A DNA stretch of 64,000 bases from Ensifer sp. LC11 (lineage in GTDB: Bacteria; Pseudomonadota; Alphaproteobacteria; Rhizobiales; Rhizobiaceae), in the NCBI RefSeq assembly GCF_001695835.1, contig NZ_MBSO01000024.1, positions 1-64,000 on the forward strand, read 5' to 3'. Below the pieces are notes generated by a model, which was not told the DNA's origin, did no database searches, and saw only the letters and a program-made list of their open reading frames with translations. Below are positions 9,394 through 17,985 of this stretch, piece after piece; within the stretch, counting starts at the first letter, position 1; each line of letters begins with the position of its first letter. Both the position numbers and the translations under genes were made by a program.

Positions 9394-10716
9394 TCATTCT
9401 GGCAAAGCCAGAGCCGTACGCTTCCAGAAGTTTGAAACGAGTGCCGGATCGCGAAACGCCTCCAGCCTTCTCCAGGAAGAGAACGATTTTTCAAAGACTT
9501 GCGGGCTCATGCGCGCATCCTTGTACGGATTGACCGCACCGCCGGCCTCGATCACGAGGCGATCAAGTGCATCGAGCAGCTTTACTGTCCGTTCACCTTG
9601 ATTCGCAAAGTCCAGGGTCAAAGTAAAACCGGGACGCGGGAAGGACAGAATCCCCCGTGAGCCGATGTCGCCGAACCGCTTCAATATCGTCAGGAAAGAG
9701 GCATGGCCGGCATGTCGGGCGGTTTCCATCAACTTGGCGGTGATCTCCGGTGCCCGTTCCGCTGGATAGACACTCTGGTGCTGGTAGAGCCCGCGCGGAC
9801 CATAGAGCCTGTTCCAAGCGCCGATGGCATCGAGCGGGTAGAAATAGGAGGTCCAGAGAACCGTCGTCACGGTCTCGCCTGGCTTCACCTTGCGGAAATA
9901 ATACTCGTTGAAGCCTTTCAGCGTTGCCCGGTTCAAAATATTGAAAGGCGGCGCAAACGGCACTCCAAACTTCAGTCCCTTGGGAATATCGGGCAATTCG
10001 CAGGAGCCGTCGGCATGGTCGCCGGCCAGAAGCACGCCTCTGCCCATACGAGATCCGGTTGAAAGCTGATCGATCCAGGCGACGGAGTACTCGTGCTCGG
10101 CGTCGACGCGGTCGACCAGCGCGAAATACTGGTCGAGGTTTTCGAACCGAAGCGCGTGCTGCTGCACATGCGGCGACGGCACCTTCATCAACCGCAAATC
10201 CACGGTCAGGATCAGCCCGGTCAACCCCATCCCGCCGATGGTCGCGGCGTAGAGATCCGGATTTTCAGCCGGCGAACAGGTCAACCTTTCTCCCGTCGAA
10301 CGCAACAGGGTAAAGCCGGTCACATGATTGCCGAAGGTGCCGCGCGCGTGATGGTTCTTGCCGTGCACGTCATTGGCAAGCGCGCCGCCGACGGTTACGA
10401 AGGCCGTGCCCGGGGTTACGGGCAGAAAGAAACGGTGCTCGATAGCGCGCTCCAGCACCTCGCGCAGCGTCACGCCGGCTTCACAGGTCATCATCCCGGT
10501 ACCTGGATCGAAGGCGACGATGCGGCCATGCCGACGGCTCTCGATCAGTGTGCCCTGATCATTGTGGCAGCTGTCGCCGTAGCTGCGGCCGTTGCCGAAG
10601 GGCAAATACCCTTCCGGCTCCAGGCTGCCGAGCCGGTCTTCGTAATCGTCAGGCGAAATCGCCGGCCTCGCGCGGTTGTCGAGGCGGCCCCAGCTTTCAT
10701 GGTCTTGCAGTGTCAT
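9394..10716 (-). CDS. FAD-dependent oxidase, DprE1-like (decaprenyl-phosphoryl-ribose 2-oxidase family)
   Basis: The 440-residue vanillyl-alcohol-oxidase-type flavoprotein shows FGNGRSYGD (40-48), PGTAFVTVGGALAND and HGKNHH (118-123) followed by GTFGNHV. From memory this block is nearly identical to mycobacterial DprE1. The substrate-side segments EYSVAWIDQLS and PYKDAR (Lys399, matching DprE1 Lys418) are also kept. The Cys that anchors benzothiazinones in DprE1 (Cys387) corresponds to Thr367 here. Expected reaction: oxidation of C2 of a polyprenyl-phosphoryl pentofuranose to the keto form. The ATG at 10716 overlaps the HAD-UbiA stop by 4 bases; the open frame extends upstream to 10782 inside that gene. 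A gap of 92 bases separates it from the next gene. Confidence 0.88.
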   Translation of the reverse strand: MTLQDHESWGRLDNRARPAISPDDYEDRLGSLEPEGYLPFGNGRSYGDSCHNDQGTLIESRRHGRIVAFDPGTGMMTCEAGVTLREVLERAIEHRFFLPVTPGTAFVTVGGALANDVHGKNHHARGTFGNHVTGFTLLRSTGERLTCSPAENPDLYAATIGGMGLTGLILTVDLRLMKVPSPHVQQHALRFENLDQYFALVDRVDAEHEYSVAWIDQLSTGSRMGRGVLLAGDHADGSCELPDIPKGLKFGVPFAPPFNILNRATLKGFNEYYFRKVKPGETVTTVLWTSYFYPLDAIGAWNRLYGPRGLYQHQSVYPAERAPEITAKLMETARHAGHASFLTILKRFGDIGSRGILSFPRPGFTLTLDFANQGERTVKLLDALDRLVIEAGGAVNPYKDARMSPQVFEKSFSSWRRLEAFRDPALVSNFWKRTALALPE

Positions 10717-12185
10717 TGCGGCCCGATGGCTCCAAAGAGGATGAGCAACGCGCCCACCAGCATGGTCAATTGGCTGCGCCAATCGCGCATGATGAAGACA
10801 ACCGGGTCTTCATGCAGCATGCCGCGACGCGCGAGCATCCAGATGCGCAGCAACATATAAAGCACCAGCGGGCAAAGCGGCCACAACGCCCAAGGGGTTG
10901 TGTACATCTCCTGGAGTTCCTTGCTGTGCACGTAAAGCGCAAGAACCAGGGCGGATGTGAAGGCGGAAGCGACGCCAGCCTGCCCCACCATCTCGAAGTC
11001 GACGGCAAGGTAACCGCGGCCGGGAACATTGCCGCCATCCTTGTCTTCGAACTCGTGCAGCTCGACATAGCGCTTCACCAGCGCGAGGCTCAGGAAGAAG
11101 AAGATGGCAAAGGACACCAGCCAGAAGGAGAGCTCCGTGCCGGTTGCCGCTGCCCCCGCGACGATGCGCGTGGTGTAGAGACCGGCGAGCGTGAACACAT
11201 CGACCAGCAGCTTGCGCTTCAGCACGAAGGTGTAGGCCGTCGTCGCACAGGCATAGAACGCCAGCACGCCGGCAAATTTCCAGGGCAGCAGGAGTGTCAG
11301 GGCCAGCGATGCCAGCACCAGGCAACCGGCAAGAACCAGTGCCGTCGGCACCGACATCTGACCGCTGGCGAGCGGCCTGTGGCGCTTCTTGGCGTGGTGG
11401 CGATCATTGGCAAGATCAGAGAGATCGTTGACGACGTAGACTGCCGAAGCAAGAAAGCTGAAGGCAAAGAAAGCGATGACGACGCTGACGATCGCGTCGA
11501 CATGCAGCACCTCGTGGTTGAGGATCATCGGTACGCCGATGAGAACGTTTTTCGCCCATTGATGCACACGGATGGATTTCAGCGGCGCCAGAATGCTCAC
11601 CTTGCCGGTGTCCAGGCGTTCGGCATCGTGGTTTCGGCGCCATTTCTCCGCTGCGGCATCCGGCGAGACCACGATCGCGCGACGGGCGGCCTCGAAGACG
11701 GCGATGTCGTCGCGACTATTGCCCATGTAATCGAAGGCGCCGTCGCCGAAGCGCTCGACAAGCGCTGCGCGCTTGCGGCTGCTTGTGAGATTGAGTTCAT
11801 CGGTCGAATGCATGACAGAGGAGAAGAGGCCGACATGATCGGCGATGTCCTTGGCAACGGATGGCGCCGCTCCGGTAACCAGAACGAGCTCGCGACCGGC
11901 CCTCTTCTCCTGCGCCAGACGGTCGATGACCGCTTGGCGATAGGGCCAGTCCTCAGCCTTGCGACCGGACCGCAAGGCCACTTCGTGCTTCAGCCGCGCT
12001 TTGCCTTTTACCAGCCAGAACAGCATGGGAAACAGCATCAAGGGATTGCGCAGAAGAAGGATCGCAGCCCCTTCCCACAGGGTGTCGGCCGCCAGCAAAG
12101 TGCCGTCCAGATCCACACACAGCGGTATGTGCCGTGTCTCGGTGCGCGCGTCCATGAAATCCATCCCAGCCATAGTTGCCGGCAT
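10713..12185 (-). CDS. HAD phosphatase-UbiA prenyltransferase fusion
   Basis: The 490-residue protein joins two domains. The N-terminal HAD domain (about 20-190) has the nucleophile motif DLDGT (Asp25, Asp27), VTGAAPS, and the acidic motif NSRDD near 156-160. The C-terminal UbiA domain (about 200-490, eight or nine helices) carries the Mg-diphosphate motif NDLSDLAND (253-261) followed by KKRHRPLASG. This form is shared with DPPR synthase, which joins phosphoribosyl diphosphate to decaprenyl phosphate. The HAD half could remove the 5-phosphate of the product. The start is uncertain: ATGs at 12185, 12164 and 12155 are possible and none has a strong ribosome-binding site. First gene of the overlapping operon. 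Confidence 0.85.
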   Translation of the reverse strand: MPATMAGMDFMDARTETRHIPLCVDLDGTLLAADTLWEGAAILLLRNPLMLFPMLFWLVKGKARLKHEVALRSGRKAEDWPYRQAVIDRLAQEKRAGRELVLVTGAAPSVAKDIADHVGLFSSVMHSTDELNLTSSRKRAALVERFGDGAFDYMGNSRDDIAVFEAARRAIVVSPDAAAEKWRRNHDAERLDTGKVSILAPLKSIRVHQWAKNVLIGVPMILNHEVLHVDAIVSVVIAFFAFSFLASAVYVVNDLSDLANDRHHAKKRHRPLASGQMSVPTALVLAGCLVLASLALTLLLPWKFAGVLAFYACATTAYTFVLKRKLLVDVFTLAGLYTTRIVAGAAATGTELSFWLVSFAIFFFLSLALVKRYVELHEFEDKDGGNVPGRGYLAVDFEMVGQAGVASAFTSALVLALYVHSKELQEMYTTPWALWPLCPLVLYMLLRIWMLARRGMLHEDPVVFIMRDWRSQLTMLVGALLILFGAIGPQ

Positions 12186-12280
12186 GATCACGGCTTCAAC
12201 TTTCCAGAGTGGAAACACGGGACAAGATCCCGCCCGGAAATTGCCGTGCTGGTTAACAAATGCCGAGCGAACAGTGGCAG

Positions 12281-13165
12281 TCAGCGGCTGCCGATCCAGT
12301 TCAGCGCATCGCGCCAGTCGGTCATGCGCACCGGAGTCCCGTGCGAGCCGGTTTCAAACTGCACGAAGCGCGTCGGGTACCCTTTTGACTTGAGCAAGCT
12401 GTAGAGCGCCTTCTGGCTCTCGGCCGGATAGACGCTGTCGCGGCTGCCATGGCTGAAGAACATGGGCAGCTTCGCCTTGTAGGCGGCGCTCTTCGTGAAA
12501 TCAGGGTCACTGACGCCGCCCATCACCATCATGCCGCCAAGCGCTGCCACCGCCGATCCATCGCGTGACACACCCCAACAGATGAAACTTCCCATCGAGG
12601 CACAGGCCAGCACCACCGGGCGGCCGCCGGAACGCTCGGACGCGTGCCTGACCAGGCCCGCAATGTCAGCCGCGCCTGACGTGTCGAAGGACCGGACGCT
12701 CGGCGCATAGTAGACGCCGCCATTGGCGACGGCGAGGTTCTTCAGCCGGTTGAAATTCCCGCCAAAGGAGAAGTCGTTGGCGCCAAGCCGACGATCGCCG
12801 CCGCGGCCATGGATGAAGATGACCGTGAAGGCAGCGCCGCGATCCGGACCGACGCGGGTCACGTCGAGTGGACGCCCGCCAATGTCGAGCGTCTCGTTGA
12901 CCTGCTCGCTTTTTACGCCAAGCGAAACATAGGAGCGCTTGACGCGACGCTCCGGAATTTCGTCGCGCTCGTTGATGTCGCGCAGCTCCTGATAATCGAC
13001 GGTCAGGTCGTCGCCGCCGTCATCCTCGCTCAGCACCTTGGCGTAAGAGAAAAGCTCATCCTTGAAGGGCTTCAGCGTCTGCGCCTGTGCGCACGAGGCG
13101 GCTGTGACCAAGGCGAGCGCCAGCAAAGACCGGCGAAATGGAAAAACAACTGTGGACACGGCCAA
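12281..13165 (-). CDS. Exported alpha/beta hydrolase
   Basis: Predicted periplasmic serine hydrolase of 294 residues. The N-terminus has a signal peptide (RRSLLALALVTAASCAQAQ). Visible fold features are the oxyanion motif FIHGRGGDRR, the nucleophile elbow ACASMGS (Ser in an S-M-G context), SHGSRDSVYP with the likely acid, and GSHGTP with the likely catalytic His. The open frame extends to 13222, but that start gives an overlong signal peptide. A TTG at 13165 has GAGGGAG 7 bases upstream and is preferred; GTG at 13159 is an alternative. It ends 95 bases before the HAD-UbiA gene on the same strand. Membership in that operon is possible but unproven. Confidence 0.75.
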   Translation of the reverse strand: MAVSTVVFPFRRSLLALALVTAASCAQAQTLKPFKDELFSYAKVLSEDDGGDDLTVDYQELRDINERDEIPERRVKRSYVSLGVKSEQVNETLDIGGRPLDVTRVGPDRGAAFTVIFIHGRGGDRRLGANDFSFGGNFNRLKNLAVANGGVYYAPSVRSFDTSGAADIAGLVRHASERSGGRPVVLACASMGSFICWGVSRDGSAVAALGGMMVMGGVSDPDFTKSAAYKAKLPMFFSHGSRDSVYPAESQKALYSLLKSKGYPTRFVQFETGSHGTPVRMTDWRDALNWIGSR

Positions 13166-13411
13166 TGACGGGCTCCCTCTTTCGCCACAAGCCTTGCCAT
13201 CGCCCCGGCGCCAACGCAACACTCGCCCTACAATAGGGTCACTTGGGCGGATTTTCGCCTGCGGCCAATGTCAGAATTCTCGTTTTGTTCGCGCATTCAG
13301 TGAGAGTCTGGCAGAATACAGGTGATTCGACCGCCGGGGGATGGCGGCAGAGCCGAGGTCTTGCTATGGCCTCAGGCATTCCCAAACGACAGGAACGATC
13401 CGAACGATCCC

Positions 13412-15475
13412 ATGGACGACAACAGCGACCTCTTCTCCTCTATGCCCCAGCAACCCAAGCCTGCTCAGCCGAGCGCCGCGCCGGTCGTGCCTGCGACACC
13501 GGTCGCACGCGAAGAGCCGCGCCCGGCCCCGAAGGGGAGTGATGGCAGCGACTACGATGCTTCGGCGATCGAGGTGCTCGAGGGACTGGAGCCGGTTCGC
13601 CGTCGTCCGGGCATGTATATCGGCGGTACCGACGAGAAGGCGCTGCATCACCTCTTCGCCGAAGTCATCGACAACTCGATGGACGAAGCGGTCGCCGGCC
13701 ACGCAAACTTCATCGAGGTCAATCTCGATGCCGACGGCTTCCTGACGGTGACCGATAACGGCCGCGGCATCCCGGTCGAGAACCATCCGAAGTTCCCCGG
13801 GAAATCGACGCTCGAAGTCGTCATGACCATTCTGCATGCCGGCGGCAAGTTCGACGGCAAGGCCTATGAAACCTCGGGCGGTCTGCACGGCGTCGGCGTC
13901 TCTGTCGTCAACGCACTGTCCGATGCGCTTGAAGTCGAGGTCGCCCGCAACCGCAAGCTCTATCGCCAGCGCTTCTCCCGCGGCATTCCGCAAGGCGGGC
14001 TCGAAGAACTCGGCGACGTGCACAACCGCCGCGGCACGCGTGTTCGCTTCCATCCGGACCCCGACATTTTCGGGCCGCACGCACGTTTCGAGCCCGGACG
14101 GCTCTTCCGCATGGCGCGCTCGAAGGCCTATCTCTTCGGCGGCGTCGAGATCCGCTGGTCCTGCGACCCGTCACTGCTGCAGGAAGGTTCGGAGATCCCG
14201 GACAAGGCCGTCTTCCACTTCCCCGGTGGCCTCAAGGACTATCTTGCGGCAACGCTCGGCAAGGAGTTCACGGTCACCCGCGAGATCTTTGCCGGCAAGT
14301 CGGAGAAGGCGAATGGCCACGGCTCGCTCGAATGGGCGGTCACCTGGTATGGCGGCGACCAGCAGGTTCACTCCTACTGCAACACCATTCCGACGCCCGA
14401 GGGCGGTACGCATGAGGCGGGCTTCCGCATCGCGCTGACCAAGGGCCTGAAGAACTATGCCGAGCTGACGCAGAACAAGCGCGCAGCGATCATCACCACC
14501 GATGACGTGATGATTTCGGCGGCCGGCATGCTGTCGGTCTTCATCCGCGAACCGGAATTCGTCGGCCAGACCAAGGACAAGCTTGCGACCGTCGAGGCGC
14601 AGCGCATCGTCGAAAACGCCTTGCGCGACCCCTTCGACCACTATCTTGCCGACAATCCGGCCGAGGCCGCCAAGCTGCTCGACTGGGTGGTCGAACGCGC
14701 CGAGGAGCGTGTGCGCCGGCGCAAGGAAAAGGAAGTCAACCGCAAGACGGCCGTGCGCAAGCTGCGCCTGCCGGGCAAGCTTGCCGATTGCTCGCAGAAC
14801 ACTGCCGAAGGCGCTGAACTCTTCATCGTCGAAGGGGACTCGGCAGGCGGTTCAGCCAAGCAGGCGCGCAACCGCGCCAACCAGGCGATCCTGCCGCTGC
14901 GCGGCAAGATCCTCAATGTGGCGAGCGCCGGCCGCGAAAAGCTCGGCGCCAACCAGCAGATCGCCGACCTCATCCAGGCGCTTGGCTGCGGCACGCGCAG
15001 CAAGTACCGCGAAGAGGATCTGCGCTACGAACGTATCGTCGTCATGACCGACGCCGACGTCGACGGTGCTCACATCGCCTCGCTGCTGATCACCTTCTTC
15101 TATCAGGAAATGCCCGAGCTGATCCGCGGCGGTCACCTCTTTCTCGCTGTACCGCCACTCTATCGCATCAGCCAGGGCGCAAAGACACTCTATGCCCGCG
15201 ACGATGCGCACCGCGAAGAGCTGATGCGCACCGAATTTGCCGGGCGCGGCAAGGTCGAGATCGGCCGCTTCAAGGGCCTTGGCGAGATGTTGCCGGCGCA
15301 GCTCAAGGAAACGACGATGGACCCGAAATTCCGCACGCTGCTCAAGGTCGAGGTCGACGACGTCGATTTCGAGGGCACGCGCGAGGCGGTCGACAATCTG
15401 ATGGGAACGAAGGCCGACGCCCGCTTCCGCTTCATTCAGGAACGCGCCGTGTTTGCCGACAACCTGGACATCTAG
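13412..15475 (+). CDS. parE: DNA topoisomerase IV subunit B
   Basis: ATPase subunit of the type IIA topoisomerase that decatenates daughter chromosomes. The 687-residue protein has the GHKL ATPase motifs (EVIDNSMDEA, VTDNGRGIPV, GGLHGVGVSVVNAL) and the Toprim signature EGDSAGGSAKQ with DADVDGAHI. It ends in the short C-terminal domain typical of ParE rather than GyrB (RFIQERAVFADNLDI). The first 45 residues are a low-complexity Pro/Ala stretch. The start at 13412 (MDDNSDLF) fits relatives; in-frame upstream codons exist. The stop codon is formed by the first bases of a dispersed palindromic repeat. Confidence 0.96.
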   Translation: MDDNSDLFSSMPQQPKPAQPSAAPVVPATPVAREEPRPAPKGSDGSDYDASAIEVLEGLEPVRRRPGMYIGGTDEKALHHLFAEVIDNSMDEAVAGHANFIEVNLDADGFLTVTDNGRGIPVENHPKFPGKSTLEVVMTILHAGGKFDGKAYETSGGLHGVGVSVVNALSDALEVEVARNRKLYRQRFSRGIPQGGLEELGDVHNRRGTRVRFHPDPDIFGPHARFEPGRLFRMARSKAYLFGGVEIRWSCDPSLLQEGSEIPDKAVFHFPGGLKDYLAATLGKEFTVTREIFAGKSEKANGHGSLEWAVTWYGGDQQVHSYCNTIPTPEGGTHEAGFRIALTKGLKNYAELTQNKRAAIITTDDVMISAAGMLSVFIREPEFVGQTKDKLATVEAQRIVENALRDPFDHYLADNPAEAAKLLDWVVERAEERVRRRKEKEVNRKTAVRKLRLPGKLADCSQNTAEGAELFIVEGDSAGGSAKQARNRANQAILPLRGKILNVASAGREKLGANQQIADLIQALGCGTRSKYREEDLRYERIVVMTDADVDGAHIASLLITFFYQEMPELIRGGHLFLAVPPLYRISQGAKTLYARDDAHREELMRTEFAGRGKVEIGRFKGLGEMLPAQLKETTMDPKFRTLLKVEVDDVDFEGTREAVDNLMGTKADARFRFIQERAVFADNLDI

Positions 15476-15575
15476 AGCGCCGTGCGTTCATATGAACGCC
15501 AAGGACGCTCTAGCACTTTGATTCTAGAGCATCTTTCCGCCTCACGTGGATCCACTTGAGAGCGGGATGCTCTAG
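15473..15575. repeat. Rhizobial intergenic palindromic repeat (two-part element)
   Basis: First part: 15474-15511 with AGAGCG/CGCTCT ends and a perfect 16-base palindrome at 15484-15499 centred on TTCATATGAA. Second part: 15524-15575 with 10-bp inverted ends (CTAGAGCATC/GATGCTCTAG) and an inner near-palindrome at 15541-15560. The first TAG of the element is the parE stop codon. Related copies lie at 16809, 37695 and 54577. Confidence 0.8.
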
Positions 15576-15637
15576 GTCCGGTTGAGAAGAGATGCGCAGC
15601 GTTCCCTTGCCACCTGCTGCAAGACCTTGAGATCGAG

Positions 15638-15665
15638 AACGGCGGCAAATGCCGCCGTTTCGCTT
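15638..15665 (+). terminator. Terminator downstream of parE
   Basis: A 10-bp stem (15638-15647 with 15650-15659; effectively a 4-base loop) is followed by TTTCGCTTT. It lies 160 bases past parE and before a convergent gene. Confidence 0.6.
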
Positions 15666-15697
15666 TCCGCTCGATTGATCCGTCCGGCGAGCCGTGT

Positions 15698-16168
15698 TCA
15701 AGCCGCTCGGCGAACCGGCTTCTCCATGAACAGGCTGAGCGGATCCGGCCGGTAGTCGCCGAACGGCGGTCGCTCGACATATCCGGCCGTTTTGTAGAGG
15801 TTGATCGCTTCCGGTTGATGGATCCCGGTTTCGAGGCGAATGGCCTGAAATCCGACTTGTTCGGCCTGTGCCTCCAACGCCTCAAGCAGCAGCTTTCCGA
15901 CCCTCAGCCCCCTCGCCTCAGGATCGACGAACATGCGCTTGATCTCCGCCGTTCCGTCGCCGGCCTCCACCAGGGCGCAACAGCCGACGACATCGCCATC
16001 GCGCCGGGCCACGAAGAAGGAGACCGCCGGCTGCTCCAGGCTCGACAGGTCAACCATGTGGTTGCTTTCGGCGGGGTAGAGCGAGGCGGCATAGGCATCG
16101 GAGAGTTCCAGCAGTCGCACGACCGCCGATTGGCGCGGTGGTTCCAGGGCTATGGTTACGGCAGGCAA
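15698..16168 (-). CDS. GNAT family N-acetyltransferase
   Basis: The 156-residue acetyltransferase has the motif A segment KRMFVDPEARGLRVGKLLLE (acetyl-CoA pyrophosphate loop RGLRVGK). The C-terminal motif B stretch is EAINLYKTAGY followed by PFGDYRPDPLSLFMEK. That ending is shared by many putative small-molecule or antibiotic-type acetyltransferases whose substrates are unknown. The start is a TTG at 16168 with AAGGA 8 bases upstream, so an unusual start codon is proposed. The gene converges on parE. Confidence 0.8.
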   Translation of the reverse strand: MPAVTIALEPPRQSAVVRLLELSDAYAASLYPAESNHMVDLSSLEQPAVSFFVARRDGDVVGCCALVEAGDGTAEIKRMFVDPEARGLRVGKLLLEALEAQAEQVGFQAIRLETGIHQPEAINLYKTAGYVERPPFGDYRPDPLSLFMEKPVRRAA

Positions 16169-16400
16169 TCGTGTCGTCCTTCTCGGTTTCGGGTTTCTGC
16201 GTGCTGGAGACTACTGTTCTTGGAAAAACCAACCAATACGTCAAATGACGCAACGCTCGCGCAACACCGCGCTGTCACATCACCATTCACGCCAACGGCA
16301 CGAAATGTTCCACCTCATCGGTCACCTCGCCCTATTTTCGAAAGAATCACAGGCATAGGTTGATGACACCGCCACCTCACCGATCGACCACAGGATCACC

Positions 16401-16811
16401 ATGAAAACGGCAATGATTGTCATGACCATTCTCGGTTGCGACCACGATGTAAGCCAATGCCAATATATCTCGACCGTCAACGGCAGCTGGCCGTCGGTCG
16501 CGCAGTGCGACACCGCCTCGCACGGGCAGTTGCCGAAGTTCTCGAACGCGAATTATCCCGTTGTCGTTGCCGTTTGTGAAAGCTCCGATCCGAGCCTTGC
16601 CGAGCTCACCCCACCTCCGGCCGGCTCCCAGCAAAGCCAGACGCCGCTCCAGGCGACAGAACCACAACCGGAACCGAACCTGCCAAAACGAACAATGGCC
16701 TTCCTGTCGGGCGCGATCCCCGATCGCGAGAAACTCAAAACCATCGTGACCGCACCCGTGCATTACATCGAGGACGGCTACTCCTGGGTCGCCCGCCGCT
16801 TCACCGATTAG
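16401..16811 (+). CDS. Conserved hypothetical protein
   Basis: The 136-residue product is not recognised as a named family. The N-terminal half holds three Cys (ILGCDHD, SQCQYI, VAQCDTA) plus one at VVAVCESS, and a conserved-looking NGSWPSVAQC stretch. The middle is Pro/Gln-rich, and the C-terminal PHYIEDGYSWV-type end (PVHYIEDGYSWVARRF) is well formed. The first 12 residues are hydrophobic but short for a signal peptide. The ATG at 16401 has AGGAT nearby. The stop codon is shared with a dispersed repeat. Confidence 0.6.
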   Translation: MKTAMIVMTILGCDHDVSQCQYISTVNGSWPSVAQCDTASHGQLPKFSNANYPVVVAVCESSDPSLAELTPPPAGSQQSQTPLQATEPQPEPNLPKRTMAFLSGAIPDREKLKTIVTAPVHYIEDGYSWVARRFTD

Positions 16812-16835
16812 AGCGCCGTGCGTTCATGTCAACGC
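16809..16835. repeat. Partial copy of the dispersed palindromic repeat
   Basis: The first 19 bases are identical to the start of the repeat at 15473 (TAGAGCGCCGTGCGTTCAT), with the centre altered (GTCAACGC). As at parE, the TAG is the stop codon of the preceding gene. The rest of the element has diverged. Confidence 0.7.
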
Positions 16836-16861
16836 GCAGTGCGTGGGCAGGCCCGCTCCGC

Positions 16862-17884
16862 TCAGACAAGGCCGGCAAGGATCAGACTGTCGGCGCTGGC
16901 GCTGACGGCCTCGGCCGCGCTTCGCGGCTGCCATCCCAGCATGCGCCGTGCCTTCGCGCTGGAAATGCGCTGGTCGCGCCCGAGTTCCCGCACGATGAGG
17001 CGCAAGCCGGGATCAAAGGGGGCAACGAGGGTCGCCAGCCAGTTTGGCAGAATGAGCTTCGGCAATTTGGAAGCGCGCTCGGGAAACCGGCGCCGGAGTA
17101 TCGCTGCGATATCCGCAAGAGAACACACCTCCCCGGCAACCAGAAAGCGCTCTCCCGCAGCGCCAGCCGTGGTCATTGCACGCACATGGGCGGCAGCAAC
17201 GTCACGGACGTCGACGACTGGCACGGCGAACTTCGGCAAGGCTGGATAACTTCCCCTTAGAAGATTGCGCACCACAGCGACCGAGGTGCCGACGTCGCGG
17301 CCAAGAAGCGGTCCGAGCACCATACCCGGATTGACGACCGTCAATTCAAGACCGCTTTCGCGCGCATAGTCCCAGGCGGAGCGTTCGGCGAAGGTCTTCG
17401 AGCGATAATAGGGCGTCGCAAACGGCGATTGCGGGTCGGTCCAATCGCCCTCCGCATAGGGCGCCTTTCCGTGCCCGTAGATGACCGCCGCGATCGATGA
17501 CGTGAGGACGACGCGGCGGACCCCTGCCGAACGCGCGGCCCTGAGAACGCGCAGTGCGCCGTCACGCGCAGGCGCGATCAGTTCCATCTCGTTCGCCGGC
17601 AAACGCGCCGGAAAGGGCGACGCGGTGTGTACGACATAAGAAACGCCGGCGAACGCCTCTGACCAACCTTCCTCCGCCAGCAGGTCAGCTTCGGCGAATG
17701 TCAGTCTCGCGTCTGCGGTCCCGCCAGCGGCACGGATCGATCGCTCGATCTCCTGCGCGCGCGCCAAGGTGCGAACCGTCCCATGTACGTCATAGCCCTC
17801 GCGCAACAGGGCGAGTGCGACGTGGCGTCCGACAAATCCACCTATGCCGGTCACGGCAACGGTGACCGCCCTTTTCTCGTTCAT
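16862..17884 (-). CDS. NAD(P)-dependent SDR, dihydroflavonol-reductase-like
   Basis: Extended SDR oxidoreductase of 340 residues. The Rossmann motif TGIGGFVGRHVAL is at the N-terminus. VVHTASPFP is a fingerprint of the dihydroflavonol 4-reductase/cinnamoyl-CoA reductase group. The catalytic Ser lies in VVLTSSIAAV, the Tyr-Lys pair in YYRSKTFAE, and NPGMVLGPLLG follows. The substrate is unknown, presumably an aldehyde or ketone. ATG at 17884. The gene stands alone on the minus strand, about 100 bases downstream of the DUF2336 gene. Confidence 0.85.
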   Translation of the reverse strand: MNEKRAVTVAVTGIGGFVGRHVALALLREGYDVHGTVRTLARAQEIERSIRAAGGTADARLTFAEADLLAEEGWSEAFAGVSYVVHTASPFPARLPANEMELIAPARDGALRVLRAARSAGVRRVVLTSSIAAVIYGHGKAPYAEGDWTDPQSPFATPYYRSKTFAERSAWDYARESGLELTVVNPGMVLGPLLGRDVGTSVAVVRNLLRGSYPALPKFAVPVVDVRDVAAAHVRAMTTAGAAGERFLVAGEVCSLADIAAILRRRFPERASKLPKLILPNWLATLVAPFDPGLRLIVRELGRDQRISSAKARRMLGWQPRSAAEAVSASADSLILAGLV

Positions 17885-17985
17885 GCGCCAGTTCCTCGTT
17901 GACCGCAGGCCTTACGTTGAGGCTTGCCATCAGCCGCTTGAAACCAAACAGCTGAACAGTTGAACGGATTCGCCGGCGATTGTGA

